DNA of 64,000 nucleotides from Euzebyella saccharophila (GCF_014855495.1 NZ_JACYFJ010000004.1:124001-188000); one strand, 5' to 3'; positions 24,890 through 34,932 are shown, counted from the first letter of the stretch. Numbers and translations: made by a program. Notes: a model not told the origin generated them from the sequence alone.

Positions 24890-25666
24890 TTATTGATGTT
24901 TGGCCTCTTCCCAAAAAACATCCATTTCGGAAAGTGTCATATCTTTGAGATTTTTACCTAGTTCCTTTGCTTTTTTCTCCAAGTATTGAAATCTACCAAT
25001 GAACTTCTTGTTGGTTCTTTCAAGGGCATTTTCCGGATTGATTTTTAAGAAACGAGCATAATTGACCATAGAAAACATCACATCGCCAAACTCGGCTTCC
25101 ATCAAATTGGCATCGCCTTTGGCCACCTCAGCTTGAAATTCTTGAAGTTCTTCTTGAACCTTTTCCCAAACTTGCTCGGGCTTTTCCCAATCAAAACCCA
25201 CACCGGCCACCTTATCTTGAACCCGATTGGCCTTTACCAAGGCCGGTAATCCGTTAGGTACGCCTTCCAGAACACTTTTTTTACCTTCTTTAAGTTTCAG
25301 GTTTTCCCAATTACGCTTTACGTCTTCTTCGCTTTCCACCTCCACATCGCCATAAATATGCGGATGACGGTTAATTAGCTTGTCACAAATGGTGTTACAT
25401 ACATCGGCAATGTCAAAATCTTGGGTTTCAGACCCAATTTTAGAGTAGAAGACAATGTGCAAAAGTACATCTCCCAATTCTTTTTTTACTTCCCCCAAAT
25501 CATCGTCCAAAATGGCATCGCCCAGTTCATAGGTTTCCTCAATGGTTAGGTGACGAAGGGTCTGCATGGTCTGCTTTTTATCCCAAGGGCATTGTTCCCT
25601 TAATTCATCCATAATGGTAAGCAACCTATCAAACGCTTTTAATTGTTCTTCCCTAGAATTCATCAC
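24890..25666 (-). CDS. mazG: Nucleoside triphosphate pyrophosphohydrolase
   Basis: 258 residues with two MazG domains. The first has CPWDKKQTMQTLRHLTIEETYEL and ELGDVLLHIVFYSKIG; the second has KVQEELQEF and EFGDVMFSMVNYARF. The Glu/Asp residues of EExxE and ExxD bind Mg2+. The enzyme hydrolyses NTPs to NMP and PPi in the cytoplasm, cleaning non-canonical nucleotides and in some species reducing the (p)ppGpp response. It is followed by the MATE gene after 56 bp. Confidence 0.93.
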   Translation of the reverse strand: MMNSREEQLKAFDRLLTIMDELREQCPWDKKQTMQTLRHLTIEETYELGDAILDDDLGEVKKELGDVLLHIVFYSKIGSETQDFDIADVCNTICDKLINRHPHIYGDVEVESEEDVKRNWENLKLKEGKKSVLEGVPNGLPALVKANRVQDKVAGVGFDWEKPEQVWEKVQEELQEFQAEVAKGDANLMEAEFGDVMFSMVNYARFLKINPENALERTNKKFIGRFQYLEKKAKELGKNLKDMTLSEMDVFWEEAKHQ

Positions 25667-25731
25667 CTTTTAATTTTGATGCAAAAATAAGCATCTAGTC
25701 AGGGGTAAAACAATTTGTGAAGTATAAAAAG

Positions 25732-26778
25732 TTAATAAAGCATTTGATGTATAAATTTCATCTTTTCCAAAACGGCAACGGGTATGACAAAGGGATAAAT
25801 ATCCGGTTGCCCCATACTTCTGTTCAAACTATTTAGGGCGAAGGTCAAAGGGGTAAATGCCTCATTGATGCGTTCAAAATCCGGTTCTTGATAGGGGTCA
25901 AAAGTAGCTTCCATTTTTAAAGGAGACGCTCCTAATACCTGGTTACCGGTTTGTATGCCAAAGTAAAACGCAGTTTCAAGCATATCAATTATATGAAGGT
26001 AATGGGCCCAAGTTTCTGCCCAATCTTCCCAAGGGTGCGAAGAAGCATAGGTACTAATGTATTGCTGGATCCAATCTTGGGATGCCCCTTGTTTATAATG
26101 AGTATCCAAAGCTTGTGAATAATCTGTTCGCTCATCCCCAAAAAGATCTCTAAAAGCCTTCAACCTTTCTTCATTATCGGCAATTAAAACATTCCAATAA
26201 TAATGACCTACTTCATGTCTAAAATGTCCTATTAAGGTCCGGTAGGGTTCAGCCATTTGTTTGCGCATATATTCACGGTGCACTGCATCGGCTTCTGCCA
26301 AATTAATAGTTATGACTCCATTTAAGTGTCCGGTGGTGACCCCTCCTTTGGTTGCTGTTTCCGATAAAAATTCAAAAGCCAACCCGTTTGGGTTTTCGTC
26401 GGATTTGGGTTCAACCTGCAATCCTAGCCTAATTAGCGAATAAACCAGTCTATGCTTGGCTGTTTCCAATTTTCGCCATTCTTCTAGATTACTTTGGCTG
26501 CTTAGGTCAGGAATAGTCCTATTCAAAGCACATGCCGTACAAAAAGTTGTTTCGGTGCTTTCCTCCACCAACCAATTGCAGACTTCATATTGGTGATTTT
26601 CACAATAGCGATAATTTTTTCCATCCTCTCCTAAAAAAGAATATTGGTTACCAGTCCTAGTTAGAGGTACGAGCTGGGTAGTTTTTTCCAAGTAACCCAA
26701 GCCACTTCCACAAGCGATACACATGGTATTTTCAAAGTACAACGGGCTACCACACTCTTTACAGTTGAAAATTTTCAT
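25732..26778 (-). CDS. Zinc-ribbon putative metallopeptidase
   Basis: 348 residues. The N terminus is a zinc ribbon (CKECGSPLYFENTMCIACG) with two further Cys pairs (YRYCENH, FCTACALN). The body carries a zincin motif FRHEVGHYYW (HExxH, about residues 188-192) and a downstream Glu-rich stretch (WEDWAETWAHYLH) that likely supplies the third ligand. This matches the putative zinc-binding metallopeptidase family found in many bacteria. There is no signal peptide, so it is cytoplasmic. Substrate is unknown. Confidence 0.82.
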   Translation of the reverse strand: MKIFNCKECGSPLYFENTMCIACGSGLGYLEKTTQLVPLTRTGNQYSFLGEDGKNYRYCENHQYEVCNWLVEESTETTFCTACALNRTIPDLSSQSNLEEWRKLETAKHRLVYSLIRLGLQVEPKSDENPNGLAFEFLSETATKGGVTTGHLNGVITINLAEADAVHREYMRKQMAEPYRTLIGHFRHEVGHYYWNVLIADNEERLKAFRDLFGDERTDYSQALDTHYKQGASQDWIQQYISTYASSHPWEDWAETWAHYLHIIDMLETAFYFGIQTGNQVLGASPLKMEATFDPYQEPDFERINEAFTPLTFALNSLNRSMGQPDIYPFVIPVAVLEKMKFIHQMLY

Positions 26779-26909
26779 ACTACTAAATTGATATCTAAAA
26801 GTAAATCAGCTTTGTAAAACACCCCTACACCAATCACATCTATTTTGAACCTTTTTAAAATGTGTTGTCAGCCAATTTCGCTATCTTGAGCAAGACTAAA
26901 ATTAACCTT

Positions 26910-27743
26910 ATGAATTCACGTAGAACTTTTATTAAAAACAGTGCCCTTGCTGGTGCTGGAAGCCTTTTGTTACCAACATTTTCCTTTACCAAACATGAGA
27001 ATGTAGCATACGGGGTACAACTCTATACCTTTAGAGACGAGTTGGCCAAAGATGCAAAAGGCACCTTGAGAAAAATAGCCGATTTGGGGATAAAGAAAAT
27101 AGAATCCGCTAGAAGCTCCAAAGGTTTATATTACGGTCTTACCCCAAAAGAGATGAAAAAGGAGTGTGAAAATTTGGGAATGAATCTAGTAAGTGGGCAT
27201 GTAGCTCTTGATGAAAATTTTGACCATACGATGGCACAGGCAGTAGAATCGGGTCAAGAATATGTTATTTGCTCCTCTTTACCTAGCAAGGGACAAACCG
27301 TTGAAAATTACAAACGAGTAGCCGATGCTTTTAACAAGGCTGGCGAATCCTGTAAAAAGTTGGGATTGAAATTTGGCTATCACAACCATGAATATGAATT
27401 TGAAAGTCATAAAGGCCAAGTGCTGTATGATGTTTTAATGGACTATACCGATCCGGAACTAGTGTTTATGGAGCTCGATTTGGGATGGGTTGTAGTGGCC
27501 GGGCTTGAACCTATGGACTATTTTAAAAAATATCCAGGGCGTTTCCCATGCTGGCACTTGAAGGATATGGACATGCACGAAAAGGAAAGTACAGAATTCG
27601 GCAAAGGAGGATTGGATATTGCACAAATTATGGACAGCCAAAAAGCATCTGGCGTAGAGCATATCTTTATTGAACAAGAAGAATACGCTAACAATGCCTT
27701 GGATAGCATGAAACACAATATGCAATTTCTTAAAGCGCTTTAA
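26910..27743 (+). CDS. Exported sugar phosphate isomerase/epimerase-like TIM-barrel protein
   Basis: 277 residues from ATG 26910, with a Tat-like leader (SRRTFIKNSALAGAGSLLLP). The xylose-isomerase-like TIM barrel shows GVQLYTFRD, GYHNHEYEF, MELDLGWV, WHLKDMD and EQEEY, giving the Glu/His/Asp metal ligands of the family. The 26862 start would place 16 residues before the twin-arginine segment and is less likely. The next gene (SMP-30-like) follows after 15 bp, which suggests a periplasmic sugar or sugar-acid pathway. Confidence 0.83.
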   Translation: MNSRRTFIKNSALAGAGSLLLPTFSFTKHENVAYGVQLYTFRDELAKDAKGTLRKIADLGIKKIESARSSKGLYYGLTPKEMKKECENLGMNLVSGHVALDENFDHTMAQAVESGQEYVICSSLPSKGQTVENYKRVADAFNKAGESCKKLGLKFGYHNHEYEFESHKGQVLYDVLMDYTDPELVFMELDLGWVVVAGLEPMDYFKKYPGRFPCWHLKDMDMHEKESTEFGKGGLDIAQIMDSQKASGVEHIFIEQEEYANNALDSMKHNMQFLKAL

Positions 27744-27758
27744 CCACAACTTTATACG

Positions 27759-28661
27759 ATGAAAAAAATACTGATTTGTGCCAGTTTATTGAGCTGTTTT
27801 GTTTCCTGTAAGGCACAAAAAATACCGGAAGACATTGTAGCCAAAGGTGCAGAACTTACTTTGGTTTCTGAAGAGTTTAAGTTTACCGAAGGTCCTGCAA
27901 TGGCCAAAAATGGAGATGTCTATTTTACGGACCAACCGAATAACAGGATCGTAAAATGGGATTGCAGAAACAATACCGTTAGCGATTACATGAAGCCGGC
28001 AGGGCGTTCAAACGGACTTTACATTGACAATGAGGGTGCTATTTTGGCAGCAGCCGATGAAAAAAATGAGCTCTGGAAAATTAATCTAAATAAGGAAGTA
28101 ACGGTTCTTTTGGATGATTTCGAGAACAAACTATTTAATGGGCCCAATGACTTATGGTTAGATGCCAAAGGTGGTATTTACTTTACGGATCCCTTTTATA
28201 AAAGGCCATGGTGGAACCATGAAGAGCCGGAACAAACGGCAAGAAGGGTGTACTACTTGAAAAAGGGGGCTGCTGAACCACAAGTTGTCATTGATGATAA
28301 CTATGAACAACCCAATGGAATTATTGGAACACCAGACGGAAAAAAACTTTACGTCTCAGACAACGGGGCAAAAAAAACCTACGTATACAATATCGATGCG
28401 GCAGGTAAAGTAACCAACAAAAAATTGTTTGCAGATATGGGCTCAGACGGAATGACCGTGGACAATAAGGGCAATGTATATCTAACAGGAGATGGCGTTA
28501 CAGTTTTTAATGCTGATGGTGAGCAAATAAAACACATACCCGTGCCAGAAAACTGGACGGCCAATGTAACCTTTGGAGGACCAAAGCAAAACATTTTGTT
28601 TATAACTGCCATGGACTCCGTTTACACAATTATGATGAACGTTCAAGGGGTAAGATGGTAA
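27759..28661 (+). CDS. Exported SMP-30/gluconolactonase-family protein
   Basis: 300 residues with a signal peptide ending in a lipobox-like FVSC (Cys about 19). The six-bladed propeller of the SMP-30/LRE family is indicated by EFKFTEGPAMAKNGDVYFTDQPNNRI, the FNGPNDLWLDAKGGIYFTDP segment (Asn/Asp metal ligands) and QPNGIIGTPDGKKLYVSDN. Members are metal-dependent lactonases. It is in one transcript with the isomerase-like gene and is followed by a strong terminator. Confidence 0.85.
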   Translation: MKKILICASLLSCFVSCKAQKIPEDIVAKGAELTLVSEEFKFTEGPAMAKNGDVYFTDQPNNRIVKWDCRNNTVSDYMKPAGRSNGLYIDNEGAILAAADEKNELWKINLNKEVTVLLDDFENKLFNGPNDLWLDAKGGIYFTDPFYKRPWWNHEEPEQTARRVYYLKKGAAEPQVVIDDNYEQPNGIIGTPDGKKLYVSDNGAKKTYVYNIDAAGKVTNKKLFADMGSDGMTVDNKGNVYLTGDGVTVFNADGEQIKHIPVPENWTANVTFGGPKQNILFITAMDSVYTIMMNVQGVRW

Positions 28662-28664
28662 TAG

Positions 28665-28690
28665 AAAAGGGCGATTTATATCGCCCTTTT
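28665..28690 (+). terminator. Terminator after SMP-30-like gene
   Basis: An 11-bp stem (28665-28675 with 28680-28690) with a TTAT loop is followed by a short T run. Confidence 0.85.
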
Positions 28691-28761
28691 TACTTCTTGT
28701 GGTCTTAAACCAAAAATAGTATTTTTCTTTTTATACGCTAGTCTTTAATCATTTACACTAC

Positions 28762-29172
28762 TTACCATTGGTTTTCATAAACCGCCGTAAGGATTTCTAC
28801 TAATTTGTCTTCAGACACAGGTTTTACCACATAACCCGTTAACTCATCAAATTCCTTGGCGCGCTCCTTGTCCCTTTCACGCTCAGAAGAGGTAACCAAG
28901 TAAATGTGAACTGGCGTTGTCATTTTTGATTTTAGATTTCTAAATTCCTTTAAAAATCCCCATCCATCCAAGAAGGGCATGTTTACATCCAAAAGGATGA
29001 CACCCGGTAGCTCATTACCTTCATTAATACACTCCCCAATGTAATCCAAGGCCTTTTCTCCATCTGTATAAGTGTTTATCTCCAAATTTTCGGAAATACC
29101 CTCTAACAGACGTTCAGTTAGGTAGAGATAGATTTCATCATCATCTACCAACAAAATGTTTGCTTTACTCAT
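28762..29172 (-). CDS. Single-domain response regulator (CheY-like)
   Basis: 136 residues, receiver domain only. The acidic pocket is VDDDE at residues 9-13, the phosphorylation site is Asp in ILLDVNMPFLDGWGFL (about residue 61), and a Thr/Ser (VTSS) and Lys (VVKPVS) follow. It resembles the Rcp1-like single-domain regulators that pair with Bacteroidota histidine kinases. It lies 89 bp downstream of the kinase gene on the same strand, its likely partner. No output domain is present. Confidence 0.9.
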   Translation of the reverse strand: MSKANILLVDDDEIYLYLTERLLEGISENLEINTYTDGEKALDYIGECINEGNELPGVILLDVNMPFLDGWGFLKEFRNLKSKMTTPVHIYLVTSSERERDKERAKEFDELTGYVVKPVSEDKLVEILTAVYENQW

Positions 29173-29261
29173 GTTAGTTGAATTTAATTGTCAAAGGTTT
29201 TTCAGCTTGCATTAAAAAAACCTTAAAAGTGTTTGTTACTTAAAGTGTTAGTTACTTAAAT

Positions 29262-31055
29262 TTAAAAAATTATCTTAAAACTCGTACCTTTTCCTACAAT
29301 ACTTTTAACACTTACAGAGGCATCAAGGGATTCTAACAAAGTTTTAATAAGAAAAAGACCCATTCCTTTGCCTGAAATATCTCGGTGAAACCGTCTGTAC
29401 AACCTAAAAACATTGTGCTTGTGTCTTCTAAGGTCAATTCCCAAGCCATTATCCTCTACATACAACACCCTTTTTCCCTTTTCATAACTGGTTCGAAATT
29501 TAACATAAGAATCCACTTCTTTATTTCGGAACCTTATGGCATTGGACAGTAAATTATGAATGATACTTTTCATATAGTATTTGGAGAATATAATGGTATC
29601 CCATTCTTTTAAATCATACAGAATCTTAAAGTTGTCATTATCCAATACGGATTCGGAAAAATCACCTCGTACCTTTTCAACAAGTTTCCGAAAATTAATT
29701 TCCTTTAAATCCACCTCGTTACGGTCCAATATGGAGATATAGTATCGTACGTCCTCCGTAAGGTTAAAAACACTACTTGCAATAGATTCCAGTTTTGGCA
29801 GTAGTGCCTGTACCCCGCTAACATCGTTTTGCTTTTTTAACATATCCAAAATAACCGTCATGTTGGTAACTGGGGAGCGAAGATTGTGGGATATTAAATA
29901 ACTGAACTGCTCAAGTTGCTCATTCCTAATTTTCAAGCGTAAATTGGATTGCTTTACCTGTTTATTGATCATTTCCAATTCACTCTTATTTTGAAGCAAA
30001 GATTCATTCTTGTCCTTCAATTCTCCTACCAGTTTCAATTTGGTCTGCTGATATTTTAAATAACCATAAGCTATCCCTGATAAAGCAACTATTGAAAATA
30101 AATGAAGTACCATAAAGTTTTGGTAAATGGGCCAAAGACCTTTACTTATTTCCTCTTCTGGCAATTCACGCACCACAGCCCAATCAGTGGTGGTCCTTAA
30201 AGCTTTAGGTTCATTGAAAACAGCACTATTGCGCAAAGCGCCTTTTGTTAAATCCAGCTTATGTAAACTCCAAATGGTGCCGTTGGAAATAAAGGTGGTG
30301 TCCTTTAAATTTTGAAGCCCAGCATCTTCCAATCTATATACCCCCTTTAAAGAATCCTGAAATTCCTTTACCTCATTTGGTATCGAATATTTTGTAGTAC
30401 TAGCGGAAACAATGCTTAAATCAGAATCTACTAAATAGGTATTTCCTTTTGATCTAAAACTTACAATGGGCTTTAGAATATCTTCCATTCTAAAATTGAT
30501 AACCACCAAACCTAGCTTGTTACTATTAGAATCGTAAATGGGCCCAACAGACCTAAGTACAGGTTTGTAGGGCTGTTCAATCTCGCCGTTTTCCCGATTT
30601 AAATTGATACGGGATAAGTAGACTTCCCCTTTATTCAATTTTAAACCTTCTCGCACATATTCTCGATGTACCTTATTCTGTGATTGGGCAAGTTCCATTT
30701 CCCTGCCTTCATTACTTTGATACCTCAACATCTCCTCACCGTTCAAATCTATTATCCTAAACTGGTCATAAAAGCCTAGGTTTTTAAGTACATCGAGGTA
30801 GGGTTGAAGAAACTCCTTATCCAATCCAAGCGGATCAAAATCAACTGGGTATTTAATTGACGTCCAGTACATAGTGTTGTGTGCAAGATACTGACAGACA
30901 TCACTTAAGAAATATGTTTTATTAGTGGCAACGGAGGTTTCTTCCTCGTAGAACTCTACCATGCGCGCTCTTCGCTGACCCGCTAACATGAGTAGGGAAA
31001 GTACTAATAACGGGATATATAATAATAAGAATATACCGAGGAACTTCTTCAACAT
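29262..31055 (-). CDS. Sensor histidine kinase with extracytoplasmic sensor domain
   Basis: 597 residues. TM1 (about 3-22), an extracytoplasmic PDC/dCache-like sensor domain (about 30-310), TM2 (about 313-333), a coiled coil (about 335-375), HisKA (FSYLISHNLRSPVTNM, His about 385) and HATPase_c with N box (IIHNLLSNAIRF), G1 (VEDNGLGI) and G2 (GKGMGLFLIKTL). Autophosphorylation at the HNLRSP His is expected, with transfer to the adjacent CheY-like regulator. The ligand of the sensor domain is unknown. Confidence 0.9.
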   Translation of the reverse strand: MLKKFLGIFLLLYIPLLVLSLLMLAGQRRARMVEFYEEETSVATNKTYFLSDVCQYLAHNTMYWTSIKYPVDFDPLGLDKEFLQPYLDVLKNLGFYDQFRIIDLNGEEMLRYQSNEGREMELAQSQNKVHREYVREGLKLNKGEVYLSRINLNRENGEIEQPYKPVLRSVGPIYDSNSNKLGLVVINFRMEDILKPIVSFRSKGNTYLVDSDLSIVSASTTKYSIPNEVKEFQDSLKGVYRLEDAGLQNLKDTTFISNGTIWSLHKLDLTKGALRNSAVFNEPKALRTTTDWAVVRELPEEEISKGLWPIYQNFMVLHLFSIVALSGIAYGYLKYQQTKLKLVGELKDKNESLLQNKSELEMINKQVKQSNLRLKIRNEQLEQFSYLISHNLRSPVTNMTVILDMLKKQNDVSGVQALLPKLESIASSVFNLTEDVRYYISILDRNEVDLKEINFRKLVEKVRGDFSESVLDNDNFKILYDLKEWDTIIFSKYYMKSIIHNLLSNAIRFRNKEVDSYVKFRTSYEKGKRVLYVEDNGLGIDLRRHKHNVFRLYRRFHRDISGKGMGLFLIKTLLESLDASVSVKSIVGKGTSFKIIF

Positions 31056-31387
31056 ATTTTAAAATGACTCAAATCAATTAAAATGGTACTTATTGGAAAG
31101 AATTAGGGCTGATTTATTTACGCTATTACCGAAAGGAAATTTAACATAAATTTTGAAGTTACTTATTTTTCCTACAAAATTAAGTATAGATATGTTAATA
31201 AATGGTAAAAACCTATTGTTATCGAGAACAATGCTTTTTTAATCACAAAAAAACTGTTGATTTTATAAAATTCTACATTCCCAAGTATCACTATTTCAAG
31301 TTATCATGGTTCAAGTTGCTAACTTTTACAAGTTCTTTATTACTTTTAGAACATACTTTTCACCCATAAAATTGAAATCTAAATCTA
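31056..31387. other. Intergenic region between divergent genes
   Basis: 332 bp between the minus-strand kinase gene and the plus-strand DUF1569 gene. It is AT-rich. I see no ORF, strong hairpin, tRNA-like structure or clear TAnnTTTG promoter at a useful position. Confidence 0.5.
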
Positions 31388-31846
31388 ATGATCATAAAAG
31401 ATTGTTTTTCACCGGATGTATCCTCTGAACTTGTTTCAAGAATTAACCAACTTTCTCCAGAATCCAAGGGTCTTTGGGGCAAAATGAATGTGGGTCAAAT
31501 GTTGGCTCATTGTAATGTAGCCTATGATTTGGTGTATACGAACAAATACCCTAAGCCAATGGGGTTGAAGAAGTTTTTCATTAAACTTTTTGCAAAAAAA
31601 GTAGTTACGGGACCAAAACCTTATAAAAGAAACTCACCAACTGCTCCCGTTTTTTTGATTACGGATGAAAGAGAGTTTGAAACTGAAAAAAAGAAACTCG
31701 TAGAACATGTGGAAAAAACACAAAAATTAGGTAGCTCATATTTTAATAATAGGGAGTCTCATGCTTTTGGTCCGCTAACTTCGACTGAATGGAATACACT
31801 ATTTTATAAGCACATTGATCATCACCTGCAACAATTTGGGGTTTAA
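31388..31846 (+). CDS. DUF1569 (DinB-like) protein
   Basis: 152 residues. The segment LWGKMNVGQMLAHCNVAYDLVY (about residues 29-50) and a C-terminal LTSTEWNTLFYKHIDHHLQQFG match DUF1569, a DinB/YfiT-like helical-bundle family. The His residues of the two segments (LAHC and HIDHH) could bind a metal. Function is unknown; some relatives are thiol-dependent enzymes. It appears monocistronic. Confidence 0.78.
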   Translation: MIIKDCFSPDVSSELVSRINQLSPESKGLWGKMNVGQMLAHCNVAYDLVYTNKYPKPMGLKKFFIKLFAKKVVTGPKPYKRNSPTAPVFLITDEREFETEKKKLVEHVEKTQKLGSSYFNNRESHAFGPLTSTEWNTLFYKHIDHHLQQFGV

Positions 31847-32034
31847 AGTACTGCCGTCTTTAATTTCACCATAAAATAATTCCAAACTGAAAAATAAAAT
31901 CCAAGGCCTGCTGTAAATCAAAAAACAGATATTTACAGAATAATTGACTTATAATTGTATCTTTCGTAAAAAACAAAACGATTAAACGTCATTTTACTAA
32001 ATAAAGTTATTTCTCTGCCTAAACCAACCAACAT

Positions 32035-32760
32035 ATGAATGTTTATTTATTTGAATTTATTGGCACTTGCATGCTTATTCTACTGGGTAATGGAATTGTT
32101 GCTAACCTGGTATTAAAAGGAACAAAGGGTTCAGATTCTGGATGGGTTGGCATATCATTGGCCTGGGGTATTGCAGTCTTTGTTGGGGTTTATATAAGTG
32201 CTGACGTTAGTGGTGCACATCTAAATCCGGCTGTTTCCATTGGTTTGGCCGCTGCGGGGAAATTTGGCTGGGATTTGGTTCCCGGTTATATAATAGCACA
32301 GATATTAGGCGCCTTCACGGGTAATATATTGGTATGGTTAACTTACAAAAAACAGTATGAAGCCACTGATGATAAAGGTTCTATTTTAGCGACCTTTTCC
32401 ACCGCCCCTGCCATACGAAGTCCCTTCTGGAACCTTGTTACAGAAATTATCGGAACCTTTGTATTGGTATTTGGGGTGTTCTATATTGCTGGAGGAACTA
32501 TTTCTAACGAGCCTGTTTCTCTAGGGTCCCTAGATGCACTCCCTGTTGCCTTGCTGGTTATGGGCATAGGTTTCAGCTTAGGAGGGCCCACCGGCTACGC
32601 CATTAATCCTGCCAGGGATTTGGGACCTAGAATCGCCCATAGTATTCTTCCTTTAAAAAATAAGGGAAAAAGCGATTGGAGCTATGCTTGGGTTCCTATT
32701 GTAGGCCCCGTGATTGGCAGCTTTCTTGCGGCGTTCGCGTTCATGGCCCTTAGCGTATAA
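32035..32760 (+). CDS. MIP-family aquaporin / glycerol facilitator
   Basis: 241 residues with six helices and two NPA half-helices: HLNPAVS (about residues 62-68) and YAINPARDLGPR (about 182-193). The Asp after the second NPA (NPARD) is typical of the glycerol-facilitator branch (GlpF), so it may pass small polyols as well as water. The gene lies 11 bp upstream of a secreted esterase-like gene, so they could share an mRNA. No glycerol kinase gene is nearby. Confidence 0.9.
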   Translation: MNVYLFEFIGTCMLILLGNGIVANLVLKGTKGSDSGWVGISLAWGIAVFVGVYISADVSGAHLNPAVSIGLAAAGKFGWDLVPGYIIAQILGAFTGNILVWLTYKKQYEATDDKGSILATFSTAPAIRSPFWNLVTEIIGTFVLVFGVFYIAGGTISNEPVSLGSLDALPVALLVMGIGFSLGGPTGYAINPARDLGPRIAHSILPLKNKGKSDWSYAWVPIVGPVIGSFLAAFAFMALSV

Positions 32761-32771
32761 AACCCTTACTG

Positions 32772-33653
32772 ATGAAAAATCTATTCTCCATTTTAATGTT
32801 GCTATCCTTTTCTACCTGTTTAATTGCACAGGAAATTATCAAAGTACCCCACGAAAAATCTGATAACGTAGTTTGGAATACAAAGGAGAATCAATACTAC
32901 TCCAATATTTGGGACACCCAAGTTGTTACCAATGTGAGCTCTCCCACCATGCAAGTGTTTAAACCATCTACTTCTAATGGTACGGCCGTAATTATAGCCC
33001 CCGGAGGGGGACTTTATGGGCTAAGTATTGAAAGTGAAGGAAACATGGTTGCCAAATGGCTTAGTGAAAGAGGAGTAACAGCTTTCGTCCTAAAATATAG
33101 GTTGGTCCCCACAGGTAAGGATGGGGTACAGGAAATTACGGATGAAGGCACCAATAATCCCGCTAAAATTGGGGAGCGAATTAAACCAGTGCTGCCATTA
33201 TCCATAGCAGACGGACTTTCTGCAGTTGCCTATGTGAGGGAGCACGCCAATGATTATGATCTGGATCCTGGAAAAATTGGATTTATGGGTTTTTCCGCTG
33301 GTGGGGCTGTCACTATGGGAGTAGGCTACTATTCCAAAATATTGGACCGACCAGATTTTATTGTTCCCGTGTATCCTTGGACCTCTGCTTTTCCTGTTCA
33401 AGAAGCTCCTAAAAATGCTCCTAAAATGCTTGTTATTTGTGCTACTGACGACCCCTTAGGACTTGCCAAGGGCAGTATTGAGCTTTATACTTCTTGGTTA
33501 AAGACCGGAAATACCCCTGCATTACATATGTACTCCCAAGGTGGTCATGGCTTTGGAATGAAAACCCAAGGACTGCCTTCAGATAGTTGGATCGAGCGAT
33601 TTTATGAATGGGCCAAGGCAGAAAAAATTATTGAAAAAGTACCAAAAGGATAG
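32772..33653 (+). CDS. Secreted alpha/beta hydrolase (acetyl-xylan-esterase-like)
   Basis: 293 residues with a signal peptide (about 1-20, ending LIAQ). The fold is shown by VIIAPGGGLYGLS (oxyanion-hole HGG-like), the nucleophile elbow GFSAGG (Ser about 176) and a final His in GGHGFGM (about residue 260); the Asp is in CATDDPLGLA. This is the BD-FAE/esterase-lipase type seen in acetyl xylan esterases. It probably deacetylates carbohydrate or other esters in the periplasm. The stop is 1 bp from that of the convergent gene. Confidence 0.85.
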   Translation: MKNLFSILMLLSFSTCLIAQEIIKVPHEKSDNVVWNTKENQYYSNIWDTQVVTNVSSPTMQVFKPSTSNGTAVIIAPGGGLYGLSIESEGNMVAKWLSERGVTAFVLKYRLVPTGKDGVQEITDEGTNNPAKIGERIKPVLPLSIADGLSAVAYVREHANDYDLDPGKIGFMGFSAGGAVTMGVGYYSKILDRPDFIVPVYPWTSAFPVQEAPKNAPKMLVICATDDPLGLAKGSIELYTSWLKTGNTPALHMYSQGGHGFGMKTQGLPSDSWIERFYEWAKAEKIIEKVPKG

Positions 33654-33654
33654 T

Positions 33655-34932
33655 TTATTCAAATAATGGAACATCCTTGTCTGCATATTTTTTCATTCCA
33701 TCCTCATTTATTTCCACCCCTATGCCCGGCTTTTCCGATAGCGTGATAAATCCATCCTTAACCATCTCGCCCTCATAACTTACAATTTCTTTGTACATAG
33801 GGTTCTTGTGAAAGTATATCTGCCATTCCAATATCATGAAATTAGGAACAGAGGCACACACATGACAGGAAGCCATGGCACCTAAAAAGGAAGCGACCAT
33901 ATGGGGTGCGAAAGGCACGTAATACAAGTTGGCTAAATTAGCAATGCGCTGCGCTTCTCCCAATCCGCCCGCTTTTTGCAAGTCCGGCATTATAACATCT
34001 ACGGCACCGTTTTCCAATAAAGGTCTAAAACCATGCGCCAAATAATGGTTTTCTCCTGCACAGATCGGTGTACTGGTAGACTCCGTAATTTTTTTATAGG
34101 CATCTACATTCTCAGCAGGAATGGGCTCCTCGAGCCACATCATATGAATTGGCTCTAACATTTTTGCCACCTTTTCACCAGTAATGGCATCGTACCTGCC
34201 ATGCATATCGGCACAAATATCGATAGTTGGACCCACAGCTTCGCGGGTTGCAGCCATTTGATCGTACATGCGTTGTAACTCCGCGGGGCTAGCGGTCCAA
34301 TTATATGCATCATATTTATTGGGGTCGTTTGCTTGATCTAAATCAAACTTTACCGCCGTAAAACCCATATCCACCGCCTCCTTGGCACTGGCTGCAAAAT
34401 CCTCAGGTTTGGGTAGTCTACTTTGGTATAAAGCCGTATCCATATACACCCTAATCCTATCCCTAAATTTACCTCCTAATAGTTGATATACCGGTAATCC
34501 AAGGGCTTTCCCGGCCAAATCCCAAAGGGCGGTCTCCACCGCGGTTAGAACAGCAACGTACATTCCGGACTGCGCCCCTTCAAAAAAACCAATCCGTCTT
34601 ATATCTTCAAAAAGTCGGTGGACGTTCAAGGGATTCTTACCTTCCAACCTTTTCCCGAACATCTTCACCAAATGAAAAGTTCCAGGAGTAGCATCCACAC
34701 CTTCACCGTGACCAACTATATCCTGATTGCTGTATATTTTAACAAAAAGGCTATGCCCTCCCCTAATGTAACCACATTTAATATTTGTTATTTTTAATTC
34801 CGATGGAGCCGATAATTTTTGGGTGTTATCAATGGCTTTAGAGTACTCCCTTCCAAAAGTTGCAAAAGGAAGGGTTGTAAGTGTCGTGGCGGCAGCCGCT
34901 TTTGTAAAAAATTGTCTTCTTGAGTTTTTCAT
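33655..34932 (-). CDS. Exported enolase-superfamily enzyme (mandelate racemase-like)
   Basis: 425 residues with a Tat-like leader (NSRRQFFTKAAAATTL). The enolase-superfamily barrel is indicated by AVKFDLD, metal ligands in CADMHGRYD (Asp), WLEEPIP (Glu) and ICAGENH (Glu), DVIMPDLQKAGG, and a late His in FAPHMVASFL. The pattern is closest to the sugar-acid dehydratase branch (galactonate or gluconate type). Export of this usually cytosolic enzyme class is unusual. It is followed by a secreted RraA-like gene in the upstream direction of the same strand (92 bp away), so the two may form one pathway. Confidence 0.85.
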   Translation of the reverse strand: MKNSRRQFFTKAAAATTLTTLPFATFGREYSKAIDNTQKLSAPSELKITNIKCGYIRGGHSLFVKIYSNQDIVGHGEGVDATPGTFHLVKMFGKRLEGKNPLNVHRLFEDIRRIGFFEGAQSGMYVAVLTAVETALWDLAGKALGLPVYQLLGGKFRDRIRVYMDTALYQSRLPKPEDFAASAKEAVDMGFTAVKFDLDQANDPNKYDAYNWTASPAELQRMYDQMAATREAVGPTIDICADMHGRYDAITGEKVAKMLEPIHMMWLEEPIPAENVDAYKKITESTSTPICAGENHYLAHGFRPLLENGAVDVIMPDLQKAGGLGEAQRIANLANLYYVPFAPHMVASFLGAMASCHVCASVPNFMILEWQIYFHKNPMYKEIVSYEGEMVKDGFITLSEKPGIGVEINEDGMKKYADKDVPLFE